DNA of 9,530 nt from Promethearchaeota archaeon (lineage in GTDB: Archaea; Asgardarchaeota; Lokiarchaeia; Sigyniarchaeales; SOKP01). The position numbers were made by a program, and so were the translations under genes. The stretch lies in contig SDNM01000038.1 of assembly GCA_004524385.1 (NCBI GenBank), forward strand, positions 1 through 9,530, in the 5' to 3' direction. Below are positions 1 to 5,944 of this stretch, one piece after another (positions within the stretch are counted from its first letter, which is position 1; each line of letters starts with the position of its first letter). The notes beneath the pieces are model-generated. The model was not told the DNA's origin. It was given only the letters and a program-made list of their open reading frames with translations, and ran no database searches.

Positions 1-84
1 GAACGGATAGTGGGTATAGTAAAAAAGTACTGTGATGGGACAAAAAGCTTAGAAAAACATGTTTTAAAACATTTAGAAAGTTAA
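1..84 (+). CDS. C-terminal fragment of an unidentified protein (5' end outside window)
   Basis: Frame 1 is open from the first base to a TAA at 82-84 and encodes the last 27 residues of a protein, ending KHVLKHLES. The segment is rich in Lys, His and Leu and reads like a terminal helix. It lies on the same strand as the hydrolase that follows, 45 bases downstream. There is too little sequence to assign a family. It could also be a chance open frame, but its composition looks coding and the gap to the next gene is normal. Confidence 0.5.
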   Translation, partial: ERIVGIVKKYCDGTKSLEKHVLKHLES

Positions 85-90
85 TTCATC

Positions 91-115
91 TTAAAATATA
101 GAAATACTATAAATT
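91..115 (+). promoter_or_regulatory. Candidate TATA element(s) for the hydrolase gene
   Basis: Two AT-rich TATA-like strings, TTAAAATATA (91-100) and CTATAAATT (108-116), precede the ATG at 130. With the usual archaeal spacing of about 26 bases, the first would start a transcript about 8 bases before the ATG. The background is very AT-rich, so this is weak evidence. Confidence 0.25.
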
Positions 116-129
116 GATTTGGTTATATA

Positions 130-861
130 ATGGTTGATATTAAAATAGAAAATATTGATATTCCAATAAAAGATGATAATATTTGTCTTAAGGGCTCTAT
201 CTATTTTACTGAAAAAACACCTCCCAAAGCTCCATGGATAATTACTTGTGCTGGTTTTGGGTATCATAGAGGTAGTAAGTTCGTTAAATCTTATACTGAA
301 AGATTTGTAAAAGCTGGATATTATGTTTTATCTTTTGATTACCGGGGTCATGGAGAAACTGTAAGGCAAACAGGTGAACTCCTCTCTAAGAAATTATTTG
401 AGATGTTTCCAAAAATTTTTTCAGATATTAATGAAGTAATTAGCTGGATTTTGGAAGAACAATCTAATAGACTATTAGAAGATAAAATTGCATTATTTGG
501 GAGAAGTTTAGGCGGAGCAATTATATTAACTCATGGTTTTATTGATAAAAGGGTAAAAATTCTGATTGCATTATGTAGTCGGTATGATTATGAAATCCAT
601 AGAATAAAATTCCCTAAAGAATTAATAAAAAAAATTAGTCCAAAATGGTTTTTAGAAAAAGATCCTTCAAATAATAATCGAATTCTAATTGCTCATTGTC
701 GAGATGATGATACAGTTCCGTTTGAGAATTTACTTCATATTAAAGAACACCTCGGATTAAATAGTGAGAATGCTATCATTTATGAAACAGGAGGTCATTC
801 TTTTAAGGAACATAGAGATGAGATTTTTGAGCATTCTCTAGACTTCTTAAAAAAATTATAA
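130..861 (+). CDS. Alpha/beta hydrolase (serine hydrolase, S33/dienelactone-hydrolase-like)
   Basis: This is a 243-residue single-domain cytosolic alpha/beta hydrolase, likely an esterase or peptidase of unknown substrate. The nucleophile elbow is GRSLGG, with Ser126 in the GxSxG motif. The acid is probably Asp193 in RDDDTVPFE, the usual D-x-x-V-P position. The catalytic His is His223 in TGGHSF. The strand and loop after residue 38 (CAGFGYHRGS) fill the oxyanion-hole position normally held by HG, and SFDYRGHGET (68-77) is the typical strand-4 turn. All triad residues are present and the length is normal. I see no signal peptide or membrane segment. The gene is followed 47 bases later by PRPP synthetase on the same strand, but that gene has its own TATA-like box, so co-transcription is uncertain. 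The substrate cannot be read from sequence. Confidence 0.88.
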   Translation: MVDIKIENIDIPIKDDNICLKGSIYFTEKTPPKAPWIITCAGFGYHRGSKFVKSYTERFVKAGYYVLSFDYRGHGETVRQTGELLSKKLFEMFPKIFSDINEVISWILEEQSNRLLEDKIALFGRSLGGAIILTHGFIDKRVKILIALCSRYDYEIHRIKFPKELIKKISPKWFLEKDPSNNNRILIAHCRDDDTVPFENLLHIKEHLGLNSENAIIYETGGHSFKEHRDEIFEHSLDFLKKL

Positions 862-877
862 GAAAAGAATTAATAAA

Positions 878-885
878 TTAAATAT
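878..885 (+). promoter_or_regulatory. TATA-like box for PRPP synthetase
   Basis: TTAAATAT is centred about 27 bases upstream of the ATG at 909, which would place the transcript start on or next to the start codon. No Shine-Dalgarno sequence lies before the ATG. This fits a leaderless archaeal mRNA, though the region is AT-rich throughout. Confidence 0.35.
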
Positions 886-908
886 CAAATTATAAAAAAG
901 TGTAAATA

Positions 909-1811
909 ATGGATAAAATTCTGATTGTTGGACCCGCTTCTCAAATTCTTGCTATAGGAATCGCTCAAGAATTAGGCATCGAAAGCCTAAGTACTGAATT
1001 CAAGACTTTTCCTGATGGAGAAAACTATTTGAGAATCGATATTGATGATGAATCAAAAATAAAGGGAAAAGAAGTAATAGTTGTTCAATCAACTGGTCCA
1101 AGTTCTAGTGGAAATCAAAATAGTCGATTTTTCGAACTTTTAATGATGATTGATTCCTTAAAGCGCATAGGAGCAGCAAAAATTATCGTAATAATCCCAT
1201 ATTTTGCGTATGGACGTCAAGATAAAATTTTTAGACCCGGAGAGAGCAATTTTGCCAATCTCATTATAAGAATTTTAGATTCTATGGGAATTGATGAACT
1301 CTATATAGTGGATATCCATGCTCCAGAAATTTTAGAAGAAACATTTTGTAAAACTATAAATATTGATTCGATGAAACCATTAGCAGAGTATATTAAATCA
1401 AAAGGAGCAAAGGATATCGTAGTTGTAGCCCCCGATAAGGGGGCTGTAGAACGATCAAAAAAATTTGCTAAATATTTTAGAGAAGATACACCAGTTGAAT
1501 TCTTTGAGAAACATAGAGACGTAAAGACAGGTGAAATTACAATGTCAGGTAACCTAAGCCTTAAGGGAAAAGATGTTGTAATATCTGATGATATCATTGC
1601 AACAGGCGGAACAATGGCTACTGCAATAAAATTATCTAAAGAAAGTGGAGCCAAAAAAGTATATGCCGTTGCAACACATGCATTGTTATTACAAAACGCT
1701 AAGTATCGGATATTGAGTGCAGGGGCTGACGAAATTATTGGTACAGATTCTATAGATAATGAAGTTGCTAAAGTTTCTTTAGTAAAAACAATCGCAGATT
1801 ATCTAAAATAA
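909..1811 (+). CDS. prs: Ribose-phosphate pyrophosphokinase (PRPP synthetase)
   Basis: This enzyme transfers the pyrophosphate of ATP to ribose 5-phosphate to make PRPP, the precursor for purine, pyrimidine, His and Trp synthesis. The 300-residue length matches archaeal enzymes, which are shorter than the bacterial type. Visible motifs are TFPDGENYLRI (33-43), the ATP-contacting flexible loop YFAYGRQDK (98-106), VDIHAPE (134-140) with the metal-binding His137, VVAPDKGAVERS (172-183), and the PRPP-binding signature VVISDDIIATGGT (223-235). All expected elements are intact. Its TAA at 1809-1811 lies 12 bases from the stop of the convergent UPF0200 gene. The ATG at 909 begins directly with the first strand (MDKILIVGPAS), so the start is secure. 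The protein is cytosolic. Confidence 0.96.
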   Translation: MDKILIVGPASQILAIGIAQELGIESLSTEFKTFPDGENYLRIDIDDESKIKGKEVIVVQSTGPSSSGNQNSRFFELLMMIDSLKRIGAAKIIVIIPYFAYGRQDKIFRPGESNFANLIIRILDSMGIDELYIVDIHAPEILEETFCKTINIDSMKPLAEYIKSKGAKDIVVVAPDKGAVERSKKFAKYFREDTPVEFFEKHRDVKTGEITMSGNLSLKGKDVVISDDIIATGGTMATAIKLSKESGAKKVYAVATHALLLQNAKYRILSAGADEIIGTDSIDNEVAKVSLVKTIADYLK

Positions 1812-1823
1812 GAATTTCATTAA

Positions 1824-2366
1824 TTAATAATTCTGAATAACTTCTAAAACTATTCTTCTAGTCTTGGTTTGTAATTCTTCTATAGTCGATACATTTTCAA
1901 CCGTATAATCAGCCGAATCCACAACTTCTTTTAATCCAAATGAGATTTCCCTTTTGTCTCTTTCTCTTAACTCAGCAATAGTTTTAGGATCATCACTACG
2001 AGCTCTTTCATATAGTCTTTTAAACCGTATTTCTTCGTCAATAACCGTTGCGATTAAAGGAAATTTCCAAAATTTTCTAAACACATTTAATTCGATGATA
2101 GATCTCACTCCATCAACAAAAATATTATCGTTTTTAAAATTTTTAATTAATTCAACACATTTTCTGGCAATTATTTCTTGTCCCCACTTGTCTCGTAGCT
2201 CGTTGGCAATTTTTCCTAAATTTTCTCCTGTTGGTTCAATTCCCCTTATTTTTGCTTCATTCCGTATTACATCTCCCATTGTTATTATTTTTCCCAGATC
2301 ACTTATCGCTTCTATTGCCGTTGATTTACCAGAACCAGGTAAACCACAAAATCCTATGACTTTCAA
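1824..2366 (-). CDS. UPF0200-family P-loop nucleotide kinase (dephospho-CoA kinase/adenylate kinase-like)
   Basis: This is a 180-residue P-loop kinase of the archaeal UPF0200 family. Residues 8-16 (GLPGSGKST) are the Walker A motif. Later family marks are ITMGDVIRNEA (28-38), FVDGVRSIIE (83-92), and a LID-like segment with YERARSDDPKTIAELRERDKRE (the Arg-rich stretch around 114-135), followed by SADYTVEN. The fold resembles dephospho-CoA kinase and adenylate kinase, but the substrate of this family is not established and archaeal CoA synthesis is known to use an unrelated kinase, so I do not name it coaE. The start codon is TTG: the six codons upstream to an in-frame TAA hold no ATG or GTG, and the P-loop needs this N-terminus. 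It is convergent with prs and divergent from the JAMM gene. Confidence 0.88.
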   Translation of the reverse strand: MKVIGFCGLPGSGKSTAIEAISDLGKIITMGDVIRNEAKIRGIEPTGENLGKIANELRDKWGQEIIARKCVELIKNFKNDNIFVDGVRSIIELNVFRKFWKFPLIATVIDEEIRFKRLYERARSDDPKTIAELRERDKREISFGLKEVVDSADYTVENVSTIEELQTKTRRIVLEVIQNY

Positions 2367-2385
2367 ATTAAAGTAATTAATTTAT

Positions 2386-2398
2386 TAAATATTATATA
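2386..2398 (-). promoter_or_regulatory. TATA-like element of the UPF0200 gene (divergent promoter region)
   Basis: Read on the minus strand, this stretch is TATAATATTTAA-like and lies about 20-32 bases upstream of the TTG start, where an archaeal TATA box would serve a leaderless transcript. The whole 2367-2474 gap between the divergent genes is extremely AT-rich, so the exact element is uncertain. Confidence 0.3.
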
Positions 2399-2443
2399 TA
2401 TATTAATTTTAGATTTAAATTCTATTTAGTCTTAATGAAAGGA

Positions 2444-2451
2444 TTATTAAA
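2444..2451 (+). promoter_or_regulatory. Candidate TATA-like element of the JAMM protease gene
   Basis: TTATTAAA is centred about 27 bases before the ATG at 2475. A second string, TTATAAAA at 2459-2466, looks better by sequence but is too close to the ATG unless translation begins further in. No Shine-Dalgarno sequence is present. Confidence 0.25.
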
Positions 2452-2474
2452 AAAAAACTTATAAAAAAATCATT

Positions 2475-3581
2475 ATGGTTGTAAATCCTGCTTCTGCTCC
2501 CGTTTGTCTTAAGTATAAAGCATATAAAAGAATGGTTGGATATGCAATTAGATATGCTAACAATCATTTAGAGCAGAAAAAATGGAAAGAAGTTTATGGA
2601 ATTTTAGTTGGCTCTGTTGAAAAAGAAACTAAAGTTATTGTTAAAGATGCTATACCTATGATTGTCGGTGATAGAGCTGGAGTCAAATATGAAAATAAAA
2701 CTTATGTAGATATGGCTCAAATTGATGCAGCAGTTTATGAACGCTCAATTCAAGACAAAAAAAATGATTTTATTATTGGATGGTGGCATACACATCCGGG
2801 TTTTGCTTTCTTTTTTTCGGATGTTGATAAAATCACTCATTTAGGTTATCAAAATCCTAACCCATTTGGGGTTGCATTGATTTTTGATCATTGCGAAAAA
2901 AACCAAGAATCCTTAGGAGTAGCAGCATTAAGATTGAAAAAACCAGAGAGAGGAATTTTTAGTACACATCAAATTGTCAAATTGGACTACGATTTAGATG
3001 TTAAAACTATAAATCAAAAGATTGAAAAAGCAATTGGAAAAATACAAAAAAATATGGGAAAGATCATTAAAGAATTAAAATATATTCAAGATGTTTTAAT
3101 AGAAAAGGGATTTAATCTCCTCCAGAAAGATTATGGATTATCATTAATCCTAAAGAAAGATTTAACATTTTTAGACGAAAATGAATTGGAAACAGAAGAT
3201 ATAAATAATTCCTACACATGGGATTCGGAGTCCTTTAAAAAATCATACCAGATACCTAAATTTAGAGAAAAAATTGAAATTGAAATAAAAAATTATCAAG
3301 AAATTTTAAAGAATTTATTAAAAGCGCAAGAATCAGCGAAATTTAATGCGAATAAAAGCAAATTTAAAAAAAAATTAAAAAATATGTTAAAAAAACCAAA
3401 TGAGCTCTATAACAAAATTACAAACGAATTCATTAAAAAAATTGATATTATAAGTCCTTATTTTGATTATTTAGACACTGATGAGAGAAAAATTATCGAA
3501 AAATATGAAGAAAATATGGAGAAATATCATTCAATTTTAACTAAACTAAATAAAAAAGCAGAATTAAATTTAAAAGCTTAA
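2475..3581 (+). CDS. Rpn11-like JAMM/MPN+ metalloprotease with long lysine-rich helical C-terminus
   Basis: This 368-residue protein has an N-terminal MPN+ domain (about 9-170). The full zinc-metalloprotease motif is present: Glu39 in KEVYGILVG, then GWWHTHPGFAFFFSDVD with His105, His107, Ser115 and Asp118. The spacing H-x-H-x7-S-x2-D and the HPGF sequence match eukaryotic Rpn11 and CSN5, where the motif cleaves isopeptide bonds to ubiquitin or Nedd8. Archaeal relatives are known next to ubiquitin-like genes, but none is visible here. Residues 175-368 form a Lys/Glu-rich, probably helical or coiled-coil extension, including lysine clusters around 295-307. I do not recognise it as a known domain. 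The ATG at 2475 is chosen because the first MPN strand (VCLKYKAYKRM) would be cut by the next Met at residue 20. The active site argues for an active enzyme; its substrate is unknown. Confidence 0.9.
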   Translation: MVVNPASAPVCLKYKAYKRMVGYAIRYANNHLEQKKWKEVYGILVGSVEKETKVIVKDAIPMIVGDRAGVKYENKTYVDMAQIDAAVYERSIQDKKNDFIIGWWHTHPGFAFFFSDVDKITHLGYQNPNPFGVALIFDHCEKNQESLGVAALRLKKPERGIFSTHQIVKLDYDLDVKTINQKIEKAIGKIQKNMGKIIKELKYIQDVLIEKGFNLLQKDYGLSLILKKDLTFLDENELETEDINNSYTWDSESFKKSYQIPKFREKIEIEIKNYQEILKNLLKAQESAKFNANKSKFKKKLKNMLKKPNELYNKITNEFIKKIDIISPYFDYLDTDERKIIEKYEENMEKYHSILTKLNKKAELNLKA

Positions 3582-3627
3582 TAAAGATAAAATACTTCTA
3601 TTAAAAATAAGTTTTATATAATTAGAA

Positions 3628-3683
3628 ATATACTATTTATTGTATAACTTTTTTTGATTAAGATTTGTTATATACTATTTAAG
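3628..3683 (+). promoter_or_regulatory. Alba promoter region with a 12-bp direct repeat carrying a TATA-like box
   Basis: The string ATATACTATTTA occurs perfectly at 3628-3639 and again at 3670-3681, 42 bases apart. The second copy runs into TATTTAAG, centred about 26 bases upstream of the Alba ATG at 3705, so it fits a TATA box for a leaderless message. The upstream copy may be a second promoter or a regulator site, or it may be chance in AT-rich DNA. Confidence 0.4.
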
Positions 3684-3704
3684 AACTTAAGATTCTGACC
3701 TTAT

Positions 3705-4031
3705 ATGGCTCCTAACCAAACTACTTTATTCATAAAAAATAGAAGGGATAAAGATCGAATCATCAAAGATGCTATATTTGCCTTTTCTGGAGGACGCAAG
3801 TCACTTCTAATCAAGGGCGAGGGCGAGGAAATATCAACTGCGGTTGAGATTGCCGAAATTCTAAAAAATAGATTATACCCTGGCATTGAAATAGGAAATG
3901 TAAATTTGGGAAGCCGTCCTTTTTTCATAAAAAGGCAAAGAGGTAATAATAATCGAAATAAAAATAATCGAAATAAAAAAGATATAATTTCTAAAATAGA
4001 AATTTTACTTAAAACTAAATCTATCATGTAA
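3705..4031 (+). CDS. albA: Alba-family DNA/RNA-binding chromatin protein with expanded basic loop
   Basis: This 108-residue protein matches the Alba (Sac10b) fold from end to end. The parts are a first strand TTLFIKN, helix 1 (DRIIKDAIFAFSGG), the strand-helix core KSLLIKGEGEEISTAVEIAEILKNRL (residues 32-57, the most typical part), then GIEIGNVNLGS and the last strand IISKIEILLKTK. Alba dimers coat DNA and also bind RNA. The basic patch after strand 1 is KNRRDKDR, in the place of the KK pair of Sulfolobus Alba. Between strands 3 and 4, where the hairpin enters the minor groove, residues 76-92 form a longer loop of Lys, Arg and Asn that contains a duplicated NNRNK. An antisense frame of equal length overlaps but shows no family features. 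The gene has its own TATA-like box and is followed 44 bases later by a zinc-ribbon gene. Confidence 0.88.
   Translation: MAPNQTTLFIKNRRDKDRIIKDAIFAFSGGRKSLLIKGEGEEISTAVEIAEILKNRLYPGIEIGNVNLGSRPFFIKRQRGNNNRNKNNRNKKDIISKIEILLKTKSIM
3948..3977 (+). repeat. Perfect 15-bp tandem duplication inside the Alba gene
   Basis: AATAATCGAAATAAA is present twice, head to tail, at 3948-3962 and 3963-3977. The unit is five codons in frame and encodes NNRNK twice (residues 82-91), lengthening the DNA-contacting loop. The two copies are identical, which suggests recent origin by slippage or ongoing length variation. Confidence 0.9.
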
Positions 4032-4042
4032 TCTTCATTGTG

Positions 4043-4050
4043 TTTATAAG
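4043..4050 (+). promoter_or_regulatory. TATA-like box for the small zinc-ribbon gene
   Basis: TTTATAAG is centred about 29 bases before the ATG at 4076, inside the short gap after Alba. It supports the small gene being transcribed on its own, without a Shine-Dalgarno site. The match is by eye. Confidence 0.4.
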
Positions 4051-4075
4051 AAAAAGACCGAAATAGTGTAATTTT

Positions 4076-4249
4076 ATGACAATTGATTTTAAAAATTTAG
4101 GACCTATGATTAAGGAGGAACGATTAGCTGCTACATGCGAAAAATGTGGCAATTATATCTATAAGATGTGGTTTTATGATGAGAATTCTAAAAATAAGAA
4201 TAAAATAGTCTTCGTTTGTAAAAACTGCCATAATAATTCAAAAAAATAG
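4076..4249 (+). CDS. Small zinc-ribbon protein, 57 residues, function unknown
   Basis: The frame from ATG 4076 to TAG 4247-4249 encodes 57 residues. Two CxxC pairs, Cys21/Cys24 (CEKCGNYIYKMWF) and Cys48/Cys51 (VCKNC), are separated by 23 residues that would form the strands of a zinc ribbon. Between them is a charged, Asn/Lys-rich turn (YDENSKNKNKIV). Such miniature ribbons in archaea often act in transcription, translation or protein-protein contacts, but nothing here identifies a partner. A TATA-like box about 29 bases upstream and its place directly after Alba support a real gene. A later ATG at 4106 would also keep both cysteine pairs, so the start is not certain. Confidence 0.72.
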   Translation: MTIDFKNLGPMIKEERLAATCEKCGNYIYKMWFYDENSKNKNKIVFVCKNCHNNSKK

Positions 4250-4268
4250 GTCCTGAAAGATACTCCAA

Positions 4269-4287
4269 TATTTGTAGGATACAAATA
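4269..4287. repeat. Inverted repeat (8-bp arms, 3-base loop) between convergent genes
   Basis: TATTTGTA (4269-4276), GGA, then TACAAATA (4280-4287) form a perfect inverted repeat, just after the zinc-ribbon stop at 4249 and before the stop of the opposing membrane-protein gene at 4325. It could fold as a hairpin from either strand and could mark the 3' ends of both messages, or it could be a protein-binding palindrome. It has no long T-tract like a bacterial intrinsic terminator. Confidence 0.5.
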
Positions 4288-4324
4288 ATTCTATATTTTG
4301 TGGTTATTAACTTTAACCTACTTC

Positions 4325-5137
4325 TTAGATGCTTTTCTCCGTTTTCTTCTCAACATATTTGTTCCAATTAAAAGCCATAATAAAATATATGATAGTAAGA
4401 CTCACTAAAAGCATTATAGCTTCTGAAATTATACTTGAAATGTCATTAAATTCCATTCCCGTAGCCATTATACCTAAAGTAATCATTATTGGAAGAGTTA
4501 CATAAAATATTGTTGTAATATTTTTGCCCGCCCAACCCCAGATTAAGCATTTGTAGAATTTAAATTTCTTTTCTAATAAACCGAGGGAGATCCACAATGG
4601 ATCATCTGGAATGGGCAATGCCGCTGCTATAAATACATAAAGATACATTCTTTTTGGATTTTTTAGTAATAATCTTCCAAAACCTTGAATATTTTCCAGA
4701 ATTTTTGAATCACTAATATCTGTAACCTTTTTTGCTCCCCTTCCCAATAAAAATCCTGTGAGTTCTCCACAAGCACAACCCAAACCACCAACAATTGCAA
4801 TGCCCAGAATCTCGAACCAGAATGGTGCATTTGATAGAATTTCTTTCATTATTAACCCATAATTTCTATATCTTATGTATACAGAATTTGATAAAGAAAA
4901 TAATACGAATGGGAATGGAATCGGGAATCCAATGCTGGCACTTCCAATGAAACATATTAGAAAAGAAATTAAAAGCGCCCAAAAATAATTCGGTCCTTCA
5001 GTAAGACTTGCTATACCATGTCTTCCTTTTATTAATGCGCTCTGGATATCTGGCACAAGGAAAAATAAGAGAAGATAAATTACGACTCCTAGATAAAAAA
5101 GTGCAAAAATAATTGTTAAATTTTTATTTACAGCCAT
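4325..5137 (-). CDS. VTT-domain (DedA/SNARE-associated-like) multi-pass membrane protein
   Basis: This is a 270-residue polytopic membrane protein. Hydrophobic segments lie at about 8-29, 51-82, 108-131, 166-187, 204-226 and 236-256. The VTT/DedA signature is visible as GELTGFLLGRGAKK (124-137), FIAAALPIPDDPLWISLG (169-186, the re-entrant loop with Pro and acidic residues), and GWAGKNITTIFY (201-212). VTT proteins include bacterial DedA lipid transporters and eukaryotic VMP1 and TMEM41B scramblases; the role in archaea is not settled, and lipid movement is inference. The stop of the upstream cyclophilin-like gene lies only 6 bases before this ATG, so the two are almost certainly co-transcribed. 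It converges with the zinc-ribbon gene. Confidence 0.83.
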   Translation of the reverse strand: MAVNKNLTIIFALFYLGVVIYLLLFFLVPDIQSALIKGRHGIASLTEGPNYFWALLISFLICFIGSASIGFPIPFPFVLFSLSNSVYIRYRNYGLIMKEILSNAPFWFEILGIAIVGGLGCACGELTGFLLGRGAKKVTDISDSKILENIQGFGRLLLKNPKRMYLYVFIAAALPIPDDPLWISLGLLEKKFKFYKCLIWGWAGKNITTIFYVTLPIMITLGIMATGMEFNDISSIISEAIMLLVSLTIIYFIMAFNWNKYVEKKTEKSI

Positions 5138-5143
5138 TCTTTT

Positions 5144-5521
5144 CTAACTTTTAGATATTTTTGTTGTCAAACCGTTTCTTGCATTTAAAATATCGTCGTT
5201 AATCTCAATTTTACCAACCTTATTCACTTTGTTTGGCATTTCAAGGTTTTCTATAATGAGTATCAATTCATCAGTTTTCGGATTATAAACCAACTCTCCT
5301 TTTTCAACATCTTTGACGGACTTTGGATTTGTACCTTCTCTTAACCCTAAGCCAGGTAATGTCCAATATTTTTTAGAACCAAAGCTAAAACGACCCCTCA
5401 TAACAAATGGCATTTTATCTAAAATTGCATCGGCCGTGAGTGGAGCAAAAATACGATCTATATATCCTTCTAACTTGGTAATTCCAAAGATTTCGATTTG
5501 TATAGAGATATCACCAGACAT
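5144..5521 (-). CDS. Cyclophilin-like (TM1367-type, former DUF369) small protein
   Basis: This 125-residue, mostly beta protein has features I associate with the archaeal/bacterial cyclophilin-like family (PF04126). These are the segment RIFAPLTADAILDKMPF (23-39) followed by MRGRFSFGSKKYWTLPGLG, and the turn VEKGELVYNPKTDELILII (72-90), which matches the family's G-D-x-x-Y-x-P pattern. The family has the cyclophilin barrel, but prolyl isomerase activity is not established. The gene is first in a two-gene unit with the VTT membrane protein, 6 bases apart. The ATG at 5519-5521 is the natural start, with a TATA-like stretch on its upstream side. The protein is cytosolic, with no signal peptide. 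The family call is from memory of the pattern, hence moderate confidence; the gene itself is secure. Confidence 0.7.
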   Translation of the reverse strand: MSGDISIQIEIFGITKLEGYIDRIFAPLTADAILDKMPFVMRGRFSFGSKKYWTLPGLGLREGTNPKSVKDVEKGELVYNPKTDELILIIENLEMPNKVNKVGKIEINDDILNARNGLTTKISKS

Positions 5522-5546
5522 ATTCTATCAATAAAGTTAATACAGC

Positions 5547-5560
5547 TTTAAATATTTATA
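5547..5560 (-). promoter_or_regulatory. TATA-like element of the cyclophilin-like/VTT operon
   Basis: Read on the minus strand this is TATAAATATTTAAA, lying about 26-39 bases upstream of the ATG at 5521. It is the best TATA match in the gap and predicts a transcript with little or no leader for the two-gene unit. Confidence 0.42.
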
Positions 5561-5842
5561 CTAAAATTTATATATCTATTTTTGTATATTATTAATTAGG
5601 ATAATAGAAGATATTTATGCATTGGTTTGATACAAGACATAATTTCTACTATATAGCGATTCCAAACAATCAATTAATTAGGTTTTTATTTCCGACAATT
5701 TTATTTAACACCAATCAACAATATTTCTTACTTTATATAACCCTGTTAATAAAACGCATAATAATATTGACATGCATTAAATCTGAAATTTTATAGTTTC
5801 CATTAAAACATTGATCTTTAATGTGTATACAATGGTTTCAAT

Positions 5843-5944
5843 TTATTTCTTGAATTTACTTTTAAGACTCGAGACAAATTGACTTGTATACTTAATCTCT
5901 TGTTGATTTAAATAATATTTTTGATACATGGGACATTCAAACAT
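5843..5944 (-). pseudogene. Possible small ORF or decayed gene remnant, 33 residues
   Basis: The minus-strand ATG at 5942-5944 opens 33 codons (MFECPMYQKYYLN..., ending SLKSKFKK) to a TAA at 5843-5845. The frame is also open for four codons before the ATG, and after the TAA for 22 more codons (IETIVYTL...). The mix of Cys, Tyr, Gln, Ser and Lys is more protein-like than usual for AT-rich spacer. No family is recognisable. It follows the nucleotidyltransferase gene on the same strand, about 90 bases downstream of it. It could easily be chance. Confidence 0.2.

Noticed and set aside
1301..1654. Minus-strand frame within prs
   Set aside because: It lies wholly inside a conserved gene on the other strand and has no recognisable domain.
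1954..2376. Plus-strand frame within the UPF0200 gene
   Set aside because: Ser/Ile/Leu-rich antisense shadow of a well supported kinase gene.
3701..4027. Antisense 108-codon frame over Alba
   Set aside because: It mirrors the Alba frame, has biased hydrophobic composition and no family marks, whereas the + strand protein matches Alba throughout.
4111..4120. TAAGGAGGAA, a strong Shine-Dalgarno-like string
   Set aside because: It lies inside the zinc-ribbon gene; the next ATG (4135) opens only nine codons in another frame.
2475..4249. Ubiquitin-like modifier operon
   Set aside because: Only the JAMM protease is present. The following genes are Alba and a zinc ribbon; none has a beta-grasp modifier with a C-terminal Gly-Gly, an E1 or an E2 signature.
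5313..5534. Plus-strand frame within the cyclophilin-like gene
   Set aside because: Antisense to a better supported gene and runs through its promoter side.
5617..5796. 59-codon plus-strand frame in the long spacer
   Set aside because: Composition dominated by Ile, Leu, Phe and Asn, as expected from AT-rich noncoding DNA; no motif and no clear start signal.
5825..5891. GTATACAA / TTGTATAC inverted repeat in the spacer
   Set aside because: Arms are only 8 bases with a 51-base separation and no extended pairing; likely chance in AT-rich DNA.
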